Below are positions 8,696-17,397 of a stretch of DNA of 63,928 bases, one piece after another (positions within the stretch are counted from its first letter, which is position 1; the number at the start of each line of letters is the position of its first letter). The stretch is from Gammaproteobacteria bacterium UBA2965 (GTDB taxonomy: Bacteria > Pseudomonadota > Gammaproteobacteria > Pseudomonadales > Azotimanducaceae), in contig DEBD01000034.1 in assembly GCA_002348385.1 (NCBI GenBank), positions 1 through 63,928 on the forward strand, read 5' to 3'. The translations under genes were made by a program, and so were the position numbers. Below the pieces are notes generated by a model. It was not told the origin of the DNA. It saw nothing but the letters and a program-made list of their open reading frames with translations, and ran no database searches.

Positions 8696-9262
8696 GCTTT
8701 CCAGCGCCTGCCACTGCTCGTCGAAGCGCTCGGTAGGCGGCTGGCGGAACTCGCTGCGCACAAACTGGCTGATTCGTCCCTCCGCTACCGCCAATAGCAG
8801 ATTGGCCCCTGCCGCCGACGGCAGCAGCGGGCCGGGCACCCGGTTGATCGCCCATTCCCGCAAAATGAGGCGCAGCTGGGTCTCTAGCCGATCGAACAGC
8901 TGACGCACCCGTGAGCGGAGCCGATCCGTTTCTCCCTGCAGCGCATCGCCCGCCAGCAGCCGGGCCAGTCCCGGGTTGCGCTCGGCAAAGGTGGTCAGCA
9001 ACCAGAGCAGGCTGCGGCAGCGCTGCTGCGCGCTGGGTTCTTCGGACATGATTCTCGTGATGCGGCTGAACAGGGTTTCTTCTATATAGTCGATCAGCGC
9101 TTCCAGCATCTTGGCCTTGCTGGGGAAATGTCGGTACAGGGCCGCCTCCGAAACCCCCACCTGGGATGCCAGAGCAGCAGTGGTGATACGCGAGCCGGGA
9201 TTGCTCTCCAGCATGCTGGCGAAGGCTTCGAGGATCTCCTGGCGCCGGTTGCGCTTAGCCAT
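8681..9262 (-). CDS. slmA: Nucleoid occlusion factor SlmA (TetR family)
   Basis: DNA-binding protein that blocks FtsZ ring formation over the nucleoid. From the ATG at 9262 it is 193 aa. It begins MAKRNRRQEIL and has the TetR helix-turn-helix (ITTAALASQVGVSEAALYRHFPSKAKM, about 28-53) closely resembling E. coli SlmA. Upstream in-frame starts exist, but the added residues are unlike the family and would lie in argB. The start overlaps the argB stop (ATGGCTAA at 9262-9255), so translation is coupled to argB. It is normally found in the coaBC-dut-slmA-pyrE neighbourhood; here pyrE lies on the other strand and dut is absent. Confidence 0.93.
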   Translation of the reverse strand: MAKRNRRQEILEAFASMLESNPGSRITTAALASQVGVSEAALYRHFPSKAKMLEALIDYIEETLFSRITRIMSEEPSAQQRCRSLLWLLTTFAERNPGLARLLAGDALQGETDRLRSRVRQLFDRLETQLRLILREWAINRVPGPLLPSAAGANLLLAVAEGRISQFVRSEFRQPPTERFDEQWQALESSVFR

Positions 9263-10145
9263 CCGTGATCTGGGTTCCCACGCCGGCGTCGGTAAAGATC
9301 TCGAGCAGCAAGGCATGAGGCACAGTGCCGTCGATGATCTGCGCGCTTTGCACGCCACCCCTCACGGCGGATTGCGCACATTGCGCTTTGGGCAACATGC
9401 CGCCTTCTATCGTGTTGTTGGCAATCAGCTCGTCGAGCTCGCTGCAGGCCAGGGAAGCGATGGTCTTGCTGTCGGCATCCAGGATGCCGGGGGTGTTGGT
9501 CACCAGCACCAGCTTTTCTGCCTTCAGCTCTGCGGCCAGCCGCCCCGCTACCAAGTCGGCATTGATGTTGAAGGACTCGCCGTCGCGACCGACGCCGATA
9601 GGGGCGATTACCGGGATGAAGTTCTGGGCCACGAGGGCATGCAGGACCGTGGCGTTCACTTCGTCCACCTCGCCCACGTGCCCGATGTCGATGATCTCCG
9701 TTGCCTCGGCGTCGGGGTTGGCAAGCTCGAGCTTGCGCGCTCGGATGAGGTCGCCGTCCTTGCCGGTGATTCCTGCCGCCCGCCCGCCATTTTTGTTGAT
9801 GAGCGAAACGATCTCCTGATTCACCAGCCCTCCCAGCACCATTTCCACAACGTCCATGGTCTGGGCATCGGTGACGCGCATGCCGCCCACGAAGCGGGTG
9901 GGAATGTTCAACCGGTCCAGGAGGTCTCCAATTTGCGGGCCGCCGCCGTGCACTACCACCGGGTTGAGCCCCACCAGTTTCATGAGAACAATGTCGCGGG
10001 CGAAAGAGTTCTTTAGGTGTTCTTCCACCATGGCATTGCCGCCGTATTTCACCACCAAGGTGGCGCCGTGGAACCGTTGGATGTACGGCAGGGCCTCGGT
10101 TAGTACGCTGGCGACGTTCTGGGCTTCTTCTGCGCTGATCGGCAT
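9255..10145 (-). CDS. argB: Acetylglutamate kinase
   Basis: Second step of arginine biosynthesis: phosphorylates N-acetyl-L-glutamate. The 296-residue protein carries VVKYGGNAM with the catalytic lysine, the HGGGPQIG glycine-rich loop, and INADLVAG with the conserved Asp. The N-terminal helix (about residues 1-25) resembles the long arginine-sensitive form found in Pseudomonas-like bacteria, so feedback inhibition is plausible. It lies 3 nt after algC and overlaps slmA by 8 nt. Confidence 0.95.
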   Translation of the reverse strand: MPISAEEAQNVASVLTEALPYIQRFHGATLVVKYGGNAMVEEHLKNSFARDIVLMKLVGLNPVVVHGGGPQIGDLLDRLNIPTRFVGGMRVTDAQTMDVVEMVLGGLVNQEIVSLINKNGGRAAGITGKDGDLIRARKLELANPDAEATEIIDIGHVGEVDEVNATVLHALVAQNFIPVIAPIGVGRDGESFNINADLVAGRLAAELKAEKLVLVTNTPGILDADSKTIASLACSELDELIANNTIEGGMLPKAQCAQSAVRGGVQSAQIIDGTVPHALLLEIFTDAGVGTQITDG

Positions 10146-10148
10146 GGG

Positions 10149-12710
10149 CTAGCGGAACCTCAGCGCGGGGTCGATGGCGGTCAGGCAATCCTGAAACAGG
10201 TCCTGAATGCGCTCCAGGGCCGATTCCCCGTCGGCTTCGAAGCGTAACGTGAGTACTGGCGAGGTGTTGGAGGCGCGGATCAGCCCCCAGCCGTCCGGGT
10301 AGTCGACGCGTACGCCGTCGATCTCCGTCAGCGTGCCGTCGCCGAAATCGGCGTCCCTGGCCAGCCGGCCGATGATCTGGAACTTCTCTTCTTCGCTGGT
10401 GTTCACCTTGATCTCGGGGGTGCTGTGGGTGATGGGAAACTGCGCGAACAACTCCTCAGCGTCTCTGCTCTCTGAGGCCAGAATTTCGATGAGTCGCGCC
10501 GCCGCATACAGCGCATCATCGAACCCGTACCAACGCTCGCCGAAGCAAATGTGCCCGCTGAACTCACCGCCAAGCAGCGCGCCGCTCTCCCTGATCTTGG
10601 CCTTGATGTGGGAGTGCCCCGTTTTCCACATGATGGGCCGGCCGCCGTTCTCACTGATGATGGTGTTCAGGTGACGGCTGCATTTCACGTCGTAGATGAT
10701 GTCGGCGCCCGGATTACGACCGACTACGTCCTGGGCGAACAGCATCATCAGCTTGTCCGGCCAGATAATTGCACCGCTGGCCGTGACCACGCCCAGACGA
10801 TCGCCATCGCCGTCGAACGCGATGCCCAATTGGGCGCTTTCCGCTTTCACCACGGTGATCAGGTCGTCCAGGTTGGCGGGCTCCGCAGGGTCGGGGTGGT
10901 GGTTTGGAAAGTTGCCGTCCACGTCGCAGTACAAAGGCACTACGTCGCAGCCCAGCTCCTCGAGCAACCTTGGCGCAATCACGCCGGCCGCGCCGTTGCC
11001 ACAATCCACCACCACCTTGAGCGACTGGGCGATGGCCACGTCATCTAGAATGCGGTCCAGATAGCGGTCTTCCAAGTTCACCGATTCCCGGTCGCCCTCC
11101 CCTTCGCTGAGGTCGCCAGAGGTAATGCGGTTGTATAGCGCGCTGATGCGTTCCTCTGCCAGGGTTTCGCCATCGATCATCATCTTCAACCCATTGTACT
11201 CGGGCGGATTGTGGCTGCCGGTGATCATGATGCCGGTGCCCGTATCGAGATCGTGGGTCGCGAAGTACAAAAGCGGCGTGGGTACCAGGCCTATGTCGAT
11301 CACCTGCAAGCCGCCTTCCGTCAGACCATTTGTTAAAGCATCCCGCAGCATCTCGCTGGAGTTTCGGCCATCGCGGCCCACTGCCACCCGGCTTTGATGG
11401 CGTGCGGCCGCTTCTGCGGCGAATGCCCGGCCGATCCAGTACACCACCTCTGGCGTGAGGTTCTCTTCCACCATGCCGCGGATGTCATAGGCACGAAAGA
11501 TATTACGGTCGATCTGTAGTTCCTCCTGGCTGCTGTGGCCTATCGGTGCAGGCTCCTCTTCCACCTCGATTCCGAAGTTGTTCGCCTCGCTGGACGCCGC
11601 GTTCAGAAAGTTGTCAGCGGCATCCGCGGGTTCGGATTTCTTCGCTGCGGCGGCTGCCTGTGCGGCTACCTCTGGCTCGGACTGGCGCTCCTCGGCTGCT
11701 TTGGCCGGTTGCGCCTTCTGGGAGAGATGGCCGGGTAGCTCGGTGGCTAGTGTTTGGAATGTGGCGAGCCGGTAGCGCTCCAGTTTGGCGCTACGTCCTC
11801 GTGCTACGGCTTGCAGGAAGTTCGTGAAGGTGCTGGCGTCGGATTCCAAGTGGCGAGTCAGTGCGGACTGGGCCAGTGCGACCCCACCGAACAGGGTCAG
11901 CAGCGCAACGCCGAAGGCGGTCAGCAAGTGGGTCATGTTGGCAATGGGTTGCTGGACGGGCCCTGGTTTGAAAGCCAGCGACCAGCTGCCGTTGGATAGC
12001 GCCACGTCCAGTGATCGGGCGCTGGGATCTTCCTCGCCCCAGGTGATGACGTCGGTGGCGGCCCCGCCGTCCAGAGTCTGCCGGACGCTTACCGATCCCA
12101 CGGAGGTATCGAACCAGTTCAGCGCCTGGGAGAAATAGGCGGGTGCCAGGGCTACGAACAACGTACCTACGACCAGGCCCTCATGAGTCACGGGCGCCGC
12201 AGCGTAGATGTAGCCGCGCCCTTCCAGATTGGCGCTTTCAGGGCCCACGAAGGGTTGTGCTTCGGCCCGGTTGATGACGTCCAGCGCGGCAAACGAGATG
12301 GGAACTGCCGCGTTCTGGTCGATGCTCGCCTGCCCCTTGGGGACGATTTCTATCCGGCGCGCGTGGGCCACTAGGTCGGTGAGCAGCTCACCGGTAGCGC
12401 TCAGGGTCTCGGGGTCGTAGCTGATGAGCGCATCTACCACCTGTGGAGAGGCAGCCAACCCCCTCACCTCGGTGCGCAGGTCGTGGATTCGGTTGTTCAT
12501 CACCGCGACGAAGGCCTGCTGCAGGTTGTCTGCCCGGGCCTTGGCGTATTCTTCGTTGGCCGACAGCACGAGCTGCCACCACAACAGCAGAAACGTGGTC
12601 ACCAACCCCAGCCCACCGAATCCGGCGGCCACCAGTGAATAGTGCCAGGGGCGGTTGCCGGTCGGCTTTTTCAAGCGCCCGGACGCGGACTTTGGAAGGG
12701 GGCTAGGCAA
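10149..12710 (-). CDS. algC: Phosphomannomutase/phosphoglucomutase AlgC, long membrane-anchored form
   Basis: Interconverts mannose/glucose 6- and 1-phosphates for LPS and exopolysaccharide precursors. The mutase domain spans about residues 403-853 with the phosphoserine loop ITGSHNPP (Ser about 499), metal site DGDGDR, sugar loop GGEFSGH and phosphate loop RASNTSP. Residues 1-400 are not in the classical ~460-aa enzyme: a membrane segment (about 24-48), an extracytoplasmic region resembling a small sensor domain (about 50-260), a second membrane segment (about 262-281) and an Ala/Glu-rich linker. The opening codon is TTG (12710) with GGAG 9 nt ahead. A similar long form has been annotated in some pseudomonads. 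It is followed by argB after 3 nt. Confidence 0.9.
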   Translation of the reverse strand: MPSPLPKSASGRLKKPTGNRPWHYSLVAAGFGGLGLVTTFLLLWWQLVLSANEEYAKARADNLQQAFVAVMNNRIHDLRTEVRGLAASPQVVDALISYDPETLSATGELLTDLVAHARRIEIVPKGQASIDQNAAVPISFAALDVINRAEAQPFVGPESANLEGRGYIYAAAPVTHEGLVVGTLFVALAPAYFSQALNWFDTSVGSVSVRQTLDGGAATDVITWGEEDPSARSLDVALSNGSWSLAFKPGPVQQPIANMTHLLTAFGVALLTLFGGVALAQSALTRHLESDASTFTNFLQAVARGRSAKLERYRLATFQTLATELPGHLSQKAQPAKAAEERQSEPEVAAQAAAAAKKSEPADAADNFLNAASSEANNFGIEVEEEPAPIGHSSQEELQIDRNIFRAYDIRGMVEENLTPEVVYWIGRAFAAEAAARHQSRVAVGRDGRNSSEMLRDALTNGLTEGGLQVIDIGLVPTPLLYFATHDLDTGTGIMITGSHNPPEYNGLKMMIDGETLAEERISALYNRITSGDLSEGEGDRESVNLEDRYLDRILDDVAIAQSLKVVVDCGNGAAGVIAPRLLEELGCDVVPLYCDVDGNFPNHHPDPAEPANLDDLITVVKAESAQLGIAFDGDGDRLGVVTASGAIIWPDKLMMLFAQDVVGRNPGADIIYDVKCSRHLNTIISENGGRPIMWKTGHSHIKAKIRESGALLGGEFSGHICFGERWYGFDDALYAAARLIEILASESRDAEELFAQFPITHSTPEIKVNTSEEEKFQIIGRLARDADFGDGTLTEIDGVRVDYPDGWGLIRASNTSPVLTLRFEADGESALERIQDLFQDCLTAIDPALRFR

Positions 12711-12782
12711 GGTAGCAGCTCCGTCTGATGTGCCTTCCGGTAGGGCGCAATGGTAATGCGGAACGAAGCGCGGTTGCTAGAT

Positions 12783-14099
12783 TTATCGCTGTTTTGAGAC
12801 GCTTTCGGGGTGTGTGTCCGCTAACTGTTCGACAAACAAAACGGTGATCTGGTGGATCAGCTCAGCTGCCAGATCGGCCTTTGATTGCTTGGCCAGCGCG
12901 AGCTCGCCGTTCGCCCAGACGAGGGTTGCCGCGTTCAAGTCGCTGTTGAAGCCGATGCTGGTGTCCGACACATCGTTAACCACAATGGCGTCCAGCCTCT
13001 TGCGTTTACATTTGCTTCGCGCGTTCTCTAGGGTGTGCTGGGTTTCAGCGGCGAAACCCACGGTGACGGGCGGGTCTGGCTGGGCGGCCACGCTGGCGAT
13101 GATGTCTGGGTTTTCCAGCAGTTCCAGGGCCCACCCGCTGGACTGACTGCGGGTTTTCTTGATTTTTTGGGTTTGCGGGCTCGCCGGGCGGTAGTCGGCA
13201 ACCGCGGCTACGCCCACGAACAGATCGCAGTCCGTGGCCTGGCCCATGGCGCATTGATGCATTTCTAGGGCGCTTGTGACGTCCATGCGGGTTACCCCGA
13301 TGGGTGTGGGCAGGTCCACGGGCCCTGCGATGAGCACAACATCCGCGCCGGCGTCCCGAGCCGCTGCAGCCACGGCGAAGCCCTGCTTTCCGGAGCTGTG
13401 ATTGCTGACGTAGCGCACCGGGTCCAGTGCCTCCCGGGTTGGACCGGCGGTAACCACTACGCGCTTGCCCTGCAGCGGCCGCTCGCCCCCTGATAGGCCG
13501 TCGGCCTGGGCAGATGTCGGGCTGCTGAAGGTGCGCGACGATTGCAAATCCGCGACCAGGTCCTCGGGCTCGCGCATGCGCCCGGGCCCGAACTCACCGC
13601 AGGCCTGTTCGCCGTCGTCGGGGCCCAGTACCACAACGCCTCTCGATCTGAGTATTTCCACATTGTGCTGGGTGGCGGGGTGGCTCCACATGACGTTGTT
13701 CATGGCGGGCGCCACCAGCAGCGGCGCGCGTGTGGCCAGACACAGCGTTGTCAGCAGGTCGTCAGCGCGCCCCTGGGCCAGCCGGGCGAGCACGTCCGCA
13801 GTGGCCGGTGCGATGAGCACCGCGTCCGCCCAGCGTGCCAGCTCGATATGCCCCATGGCGGCCTCGGCGTTCGAATCCCACAGATCGGATCGCACCGGGT
13901 TGCCCGATACCGCCTGCAGAGCGGCGTGGGTGACGAATTGCTCGGCAGACCGAGTAGTGACTACCTGAACCTCGGCATCGGCCTTGCGCAAAAGGCGCAC
14001 AAGTGCAGGGGCTTTGTACGCAGCGATGCCGCCGCTAATCCCCAGTAGGATGCGTTTTTTCGCCAGATTCGAGCCGTTGTCCGGAGACTTGACAGCCAT
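12783..14099 (-). CDS. coaBC: Bifunctional phosphopantothenoylcysteine decarboxylase/synthase
   Basis: Two steps of coenzyme A synthesis. The N-terminal CoaC flavoprotein has LGISGGIAAYKA and the PAMNNVMW motif. The C-terminal CoaB part has VTAGPTRE, the SGKQG loop and VVNDVSD with the conserved Asn. I chose the ATG at 14099 (438 aa; starts MAVKSPDNG), which has GAGG upstream; an in-frame ATG at 14138 would add 13 hydrophobic residues. It is divergent from radC with about 70 bp between. The dut gene that usually follows coaBC is missing, the next gene being algC. Confidence 0.95.
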   Translation of the reverse strand: MAVKSPDNGSNLAKKRILLGISGGIAAYKAPALVRLLRKADAEVQVVTTRSAEQFVTHAALQAVSGNPVRSDLWDSNAEAAMGHIELARWADAVLIAPATADVLARLAQGRADDLLTTLCLATRAPLLVAPAMNNVMWSHPATQHNVEILRSRGVVVLGPDDGEQACGEFGPGRMREPEDLVADLQSSRTFSSPTSAQADGLSGGERPLQGKRVVVTAGPTREALDPVRYVSNHSSGKQGFAVAAAARDAGADVVLIAGPVDLPTPIGVTRMDVTSALEMHQCAMGQATDCDLFVGVAAVADYRPASPQTQKIKKTRSQSSGWALELLENPDIIASVAAQPDPPVTVGFAAETQHTLENARSKCKRKRLDAIVVNDVSDTSIGFNSDLNAATLVWANGELALAKQSKADLAAELIHQITVLFVEQLADTHPESVSKQR

Positions 14100-14168
14100 G
14101 TGGGCCTCAACGAGAACAGCAAACGCTAAAGATACCACTACCCACCAACGTCCTCTAATGAGTGACTT

Positions 14169-14843
14169 GTGAGGGTTTGCGACTGGCCCGTGCCGGATCA
14201 GCCCCGCAACCGGCTGTTGTCGCAGGGACCAGATGGCTTAGCTGACGCGGAACTGGTGGCGGTTTGCCTGGGTGCGGGCGGTGGTCGCAACGATGTGGTG
14301 GCGTTTGCCCGAGAGCTGCTCACGCGCTTTGGGGGCCTGCCCGGATTGCTGCACGCAGATGCGCGCGCGCTGTTGCGGGTACCCGGCCTGGGTCCCGCCA
14401 AGGTGGCGGCTCTGAAGGCCAGTATGGCCCTGGCCGAGCGATGCCATGGTCGGAATCTGGCGCGTAAGGTGGTGTGCAGCAATTCCAGCCTGGTGGCGGG
14501 TTTTCTTCGCCATGCGCTCGGCGGCCTCCAGCGGGAGACATTCGCGTGCCTGTATCTCGATACCCGCCACCGGATGATTGCCTTCGAAAAGCTGTTCTAT
14601 GGGTCCGTCGATCGGGCTTGCGTGTATCCACGAGAGATTCTCAAGCGGGTTCTGGCGCACAATGCGGCGGCGGTGATATTCGCTCACAATCACCCGTCGG
14701 GCATCGCGGAACCCAGCGCCACCGACATCGAGATGACCGGGGAGTTGAAATCGTTGCTGGCCCGTCTGGACGTGACCGTGCTGGATCACGTGGTGGTGGC
14801 GTCAGGCGGGGAGGTTTCCTTTGCGGAGCGGGAGCTGCTGTAG
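14169..14843 (+). CDS. radC: RadC/YeeS JAB-domain protein
   Basis: Conserved protein once linked to DNA repair; its biochemical role is still unclear. The 224-residue protein opens with the family's DWP...PRNRLL block and a helix-hairpin-helix segment (VPGLGPAKVAAL). It then has the JAMM-like metal motif HNHPSG followed by Ser and Asp (IFAHNHPSGIAEPSATDIEM). The GTG start at 14169 places the DWP motif at the expected position. It is divergent from coaBC and is followed by the ribosomal protein pair, as in most gammaproteobacteria. Confidence 0.93.
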   Translation: MRVCDWPVPDQPRNRLLSQGPDGLADAELVAVCLGAGGGRNDVVAFARELLTRFGGLPGLLHADARALLRVPGLGPAKVAALKASMALAERCHGRNLARKVVCSNSSLVAGFLRHALGGLQRETFACLYLDTRHRMIAFEKLFYGSVDRACVYPREILKRVLAHNAAAVIFAHNHPSGIAEPSATDIEMTGELKSLLARLDVTVLDHVVVASGGEVSFAERELL

Positions 14844-14866
14844 CCGCGCCGGGCGGCGGCTCGCCC

Positions 14867-14895
14867 TTGTGGCGGGACCGGGCCTGTAGTATAAA
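14867..14895 (+). promoter_or_regulatory. Candidate sigma-70 promoter for rpmB-rpmG
   Basis: TTGTGG (14867-14872), a 17-bp spacer and TATAAA (14890-14895) in the radC-rpmB gap. This would give a leader of about 25 nt before the rpmB ATG. The -10 matches 5/6 and the -35 matches 3/6. Inferred by eye. Confidence 0.45.
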
Positions 14896-14926
14896 CGCGC
14901 CTCTTTTTTTTCCGGAATTCCCCCAA

Positions 14927-15163
14927 ATGTCACAAGTCTGCCAAGTGACCGGGAAACGGCCCGTGACGGGTAACAACGTCAGCCACGCCAAAAACCGAAC
15001 GCGTCGGCGCTTTTCGCCGAATCTGCATTACCATCGGTTCTGGGTGGAGTCGGAGAAGCGCTTCGTGCGTTTGAGAGTGTCCACCCAGGGCATGCGGATC
15101 ATTGACAAGAAAGGCATCGATCAGGTGCTGGCCGATATCCGCAAGGGTGGCGGCAAGGTCTAG
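14927..15163 (+). CDS. rpmB: 50S ribosomal protein L28 (bL28)
   Basis: Large-subunit ribosomal protein, 78 aa. From the ATG at 14927 it reads MSQVCQVTGKRPVTGNNVSH and ends ADIRKGGGKV, close to E. coli L28 throughout. A longer in-frame extension into radC is not biologically sensible. rpmG follows after 35 nt, the standard gammaproteobacterial pair. Confidence 0.97.
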   Translation: MSQVCQVTGKRPVTGNNVSHAKNRTRRRFSPNLHYHRFWVESEKRFVRLRVSTQGMRIIDKKGIDQVLADIRKGGGKV

Positions 15164-15198
15164 GTTGCCCGGGTTCCATCTCTAAGTAGGAGAGCAGC

Positions 15199-15354
15199 AT
15201 GCGCGAGAAGATCAAGTTGGTTTCCAGTGCCGGTACCGGGCACTACTACAGCACCGATAAGAACAAGCGCACCACGCCCGACAAGCTGGAGCTAAAGAAG
15301 TACGATCCGGTGGTGCGCAAGCACGTGATCTACACCGAATCCAAGATCAAGTAA
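15199..15354 (+). CDS. rpmG: 50S ribosomal protein L33 (bL33)
   Basis: Large-subunit ribosomal protein of only 51 aa: MREKIKLVSSAGTGHYYSTD at the N-terminus and HVIYTESKIK at the C-terminus. It is the cysteine-free (non-zinc) form. It lacks the first four residues of E. coli L33. TAGGAGAG before the ATG is a strong ribosome-binding site. The mutM start lies five bases beyond the stop codon. Confidence 0.97.
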   Translation: MREKIKLVSSAGTGHYYSTDKNKRTTPDKLELKKYDPVVRKHVIYTESKIK

Positions 15355-15359
15355 CCCCC

Positions 15360-16196
15360 CTGCCTGAGCTTCCGGAAGTTGAGACCACCCGTCGTGGGGT
15401 GGCCCCGCACCTTTCCGGGAGGGCGCTGGTGGGCTGGCATGTGCGCAACCCCAATCTGCGCTGGCCGGTAACTCTGCCCGATAGCATTCGGGAGCAGCCT
15501 GTGGTTAGCGTGGGTCGCCGGGCCAAATACCTGTTGATCAATCTACCGGCGGGCGCGCTGATTGTGCACCTGGGCATGTCGGGAAGTCTGCGGATTGCGG
15601 ACCCGAACGCGGCGCCGGGCAAGCACGACCACGTTGACCTGTTGTTCACGCCCGACACCGTCCTGCGCTACAACGACCCGCGCCGTTTCGGCAGCATTCA
15701 CTGGCAGCGTAACCCGGTGATGGAGCACCCCTTACTCCGCGCCCTGGGGCCGGAACCATTGGGGCTGGAGTTTGACGGCGCGTATTTGAAGAGACAGGCC
15801 CGGGGCCGCCGGGTGGGTGTGAAGAACTTCATCATGGATGCCCATGTGGTCGTGGGGGTGGGAAACATCTACGCCAATGAGGCGCTGTTCCTCTCGGGCC
15901 TGAGGCCCACAGCGCGGGCGGGGCGCGTCACGCGGGCGGGCTATGAGCGTCTTGCCACCGCCATCCGGCGGGTGTTGGGTAATGCCATTGCTATGGGCGG
16001 CACCACCTTGCGCGATTTCGTGAATAGCGACGGCAATCCGGGCTACTTTCAGCAGTCGCTCTACGTCTATGGGCGCGCCGGAGAGCCGTGCCGGTTGTGC
16101 GCCACCCCATTGAAGGGCATTCGCACCGGGCAGCGCGCAAGCGTGTTCTGCCCGACCTGCCAGGCCGCGGGAAACTTTGGCGGTCGCGATGTCTGA
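15360..16196 (+). CDS. mutM: Formamidopyrimidine-DNA glycosylase (Fpg), CTG start
   Basis: Removes 8-oxoguanine and nicks abasic sites. Fpg needs proline as its mature N-terminus, because Pro1 is the nucleophile and the next Glu is catalytic. The conserved PELPEVETTRRG is encoded directly after a CTG at 15360-15362, so that CTG must be the initiator unless there is a sequencing error; the first conventional in-frame start (GTG 15399) would remove the active site. Length 278 aa. It also has GRRAKYLL with the catalytic Lys and a C-terminal zinc finger with two C-x2-C pairs (CRLC...CPTC). The CTG lies 5 nt after the rpmG stop, so translational re-initiation is likely. Confidence 0.93.
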   Translation: MPELPEVETTRRGVAPHLSGRALVGWHVRNPNLRWPVTLPDSIREQPVVSVGRRAKYLLINLPAGALIVHLGMSGSLRIADPNAAPGKHDHVDLLFTPDTVLRYNDPRRFGSIHWQRNPVMEHPLLRALGPEPLGLEFDGAYLKRQARGRRVGVKNFIMDAHVVVGVGNIYANEALFLSGLRPTARAGRVTRAGYERLATAIRRVLGNAIAMGGTTLRDFVNSDGNPGYFQQSLYVYGRAGEPCRLCATPLKGIRTGQRASVFCPTCQAAGNFGGRDV

Positions 16197-16241
16197 GCGC
16201 GCTGGCCGAGCCGCTATTGAGGAACGGGCCCGGCCGGCGCA

Positions 16242-16709
16242 TCAGGTGTAGGCGCGCACCACCGCTGGATGCACAAACTGGGAAATGTCGCCCCCCAGGG
16301 AGGCGATCTCGCGCACCAGGGTGGACGAGATAAATGAGCACGTCTGGGAAGTGGGAAGGAACACGTACTCGATATCAGGGTCTAGCGACTGGTTCATTTC
16401 CGCCATCTGGAACTCGTAGTCGAAATCCGTCACCGTCCGCAGGCCGCGAAGGATGAACCGGGCGTCGCGACCCCGCACGTAATCCACCAGCAGGTTGTTG
16501 AAGCCTTCAACCGTGACACTGTCGCCGAATTCGGCCAGCACTTCCTGGCACAGCTCGATGCGATCCTTCAGGTCGACGGCCGGATCTTTCTGCGCCGAGG
16601 TGCCGATGGCCACGATGACGTGGCCGAACAGATTCAGTGCCCGTTCCACCAGGTCGGTGTGCCCATTGGTAATCGGATTGAACGAGCCCGGATAGACGAC
16701 CGTGTTCAT
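16242..16709 (-). CDS. coaD: Phosphopantetheine adenylyltransferase
   Basis: Penultimate step of coenzyme A synthesis. The 155-residue length is normal. Nucleotidyltransferase motifs are visible: GSFNPITNGH near the N-terminus, RGLRTVTDFDYEFQMAEMN in the middle and SSTLVREI (ISSTxxR type). It follows rsmD by 66 nt on the same strand, the usual rsmD-coaD pairing, and converges on mutM with a 45-bp gap lacking an obvious terminator. Confidence 0.96.
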   Translation of the reverse strand: MNTVVYPGSFNPITNGHTDLVERALNLFGHVIVAIGTSAQKDPAVDLKDRIELCQEVLAEFGDSVTVEGFNNLLVDYVRGRDARFILRGLRTVTDFDYEFQMAEMNQSLDPDIEYVFLPTSQTCSFISSTLVREIASLGGDISQFVHPAVVRAYT

Positions 16710-16775
16710 AATGCCTCCAGCTGAAACGTCGCGGGATGGTATCGGGGGAACCTGGCACTGACAAGGCGGCGCGCC

Positions 16776-17333
16776 TCAATCGTGGATCGTGCGCCATAAG
16801 GCAAACAGGGTGTCGCCGGCGGTGCTTTGCTTGACCACCTGCCATCCCGGCACTTCCTGCAATGATTCTCGGCGCGGCTGCTCGACGTATACCCAGCCTT
16901 GCGGGTGCAGCAGCTGTCTGGAGCCCATCGCCGCCAGAGTGGGCTCCAGCGCACCGGAACCGAACGGAGGGTCCAGAAAGATGATGTCCCATTGGGCCTC
17001 GGCACGCTTCAGGAATCGCTGGGCCGGCACCGCATGGACCGTTGCGTTGTCTGCGGAAAGGCGCGCCAGGTTGTCTTTGAGCGACCTGGCCGCAATTCGG
17101 TTGCGCTCTACGAAGGTCACCTCGGCGGCCCCTCGAGACAGCGCCTCCAGGCCCAGGGCGCCGCTGCCGGCAAACAGATCCAGGCAGCGCGCGCCTGTGA
17201 TGTCGGCGGCCAGCCAGTTGAACAACGTCTCCCGGGCCCGGCCCAGCGAAGGGCGCAAACCACCCAGTGCGGAAAAAGCGATCTTTCGCCCCTTCCACTT
17301 ACCACCGATAATGCGTACCTCGTTGCCTGCCAT
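16776..17333 (-). CDS. rsmD: 16S rRNA (guanine966-N2)-methyltransferase
   Basis: Methylates G966 of 16S rRNA using SAM. From the ATG at 17333 (MAGNEVRIIGGKWKGRKI) it is 185 aa. It shows RPSLGRARETLFNWL, the SAM-binding LDLFAGSGALGLEALSRG and the catalytic FLDPPF motif. The N-terminal tail is about ten residues shorter than in E. coli. The frame stays open far upstream into ftsY, but the residues there do not resemble the family. It is divergent from ftsY across a 64-bp gap. Confidence 0.93.
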   Translation of the reverse strand: MAGNEVRIIGGKWKGRKIAFSALGGLRPSLGRARETLFNWLAADITGARCLDLFAGSGALGLEALSRGAAEVTFVERNRIAARSLKDNLARLSADNATVHAVPAQRFLKRAEAQWDIIFLDPPFGSGALEPTLAAMGSRQLLHPQGWVYVEQPRRESLQEVPGWQVVKQSTAGDTLFALWRTIHD

Positions 17334-17397
17334 AACCCATGGTGGTCCAATCGAGAAGCGCCGACAACTGTCGGCCAACTGGTGTGGAAGTAGATAC

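Noticed and set aside
9111..10016. A 301-codon open frame opposite argB
   Set aside because: Antisense shadow of argB; it crosses the argB-slmA junction.
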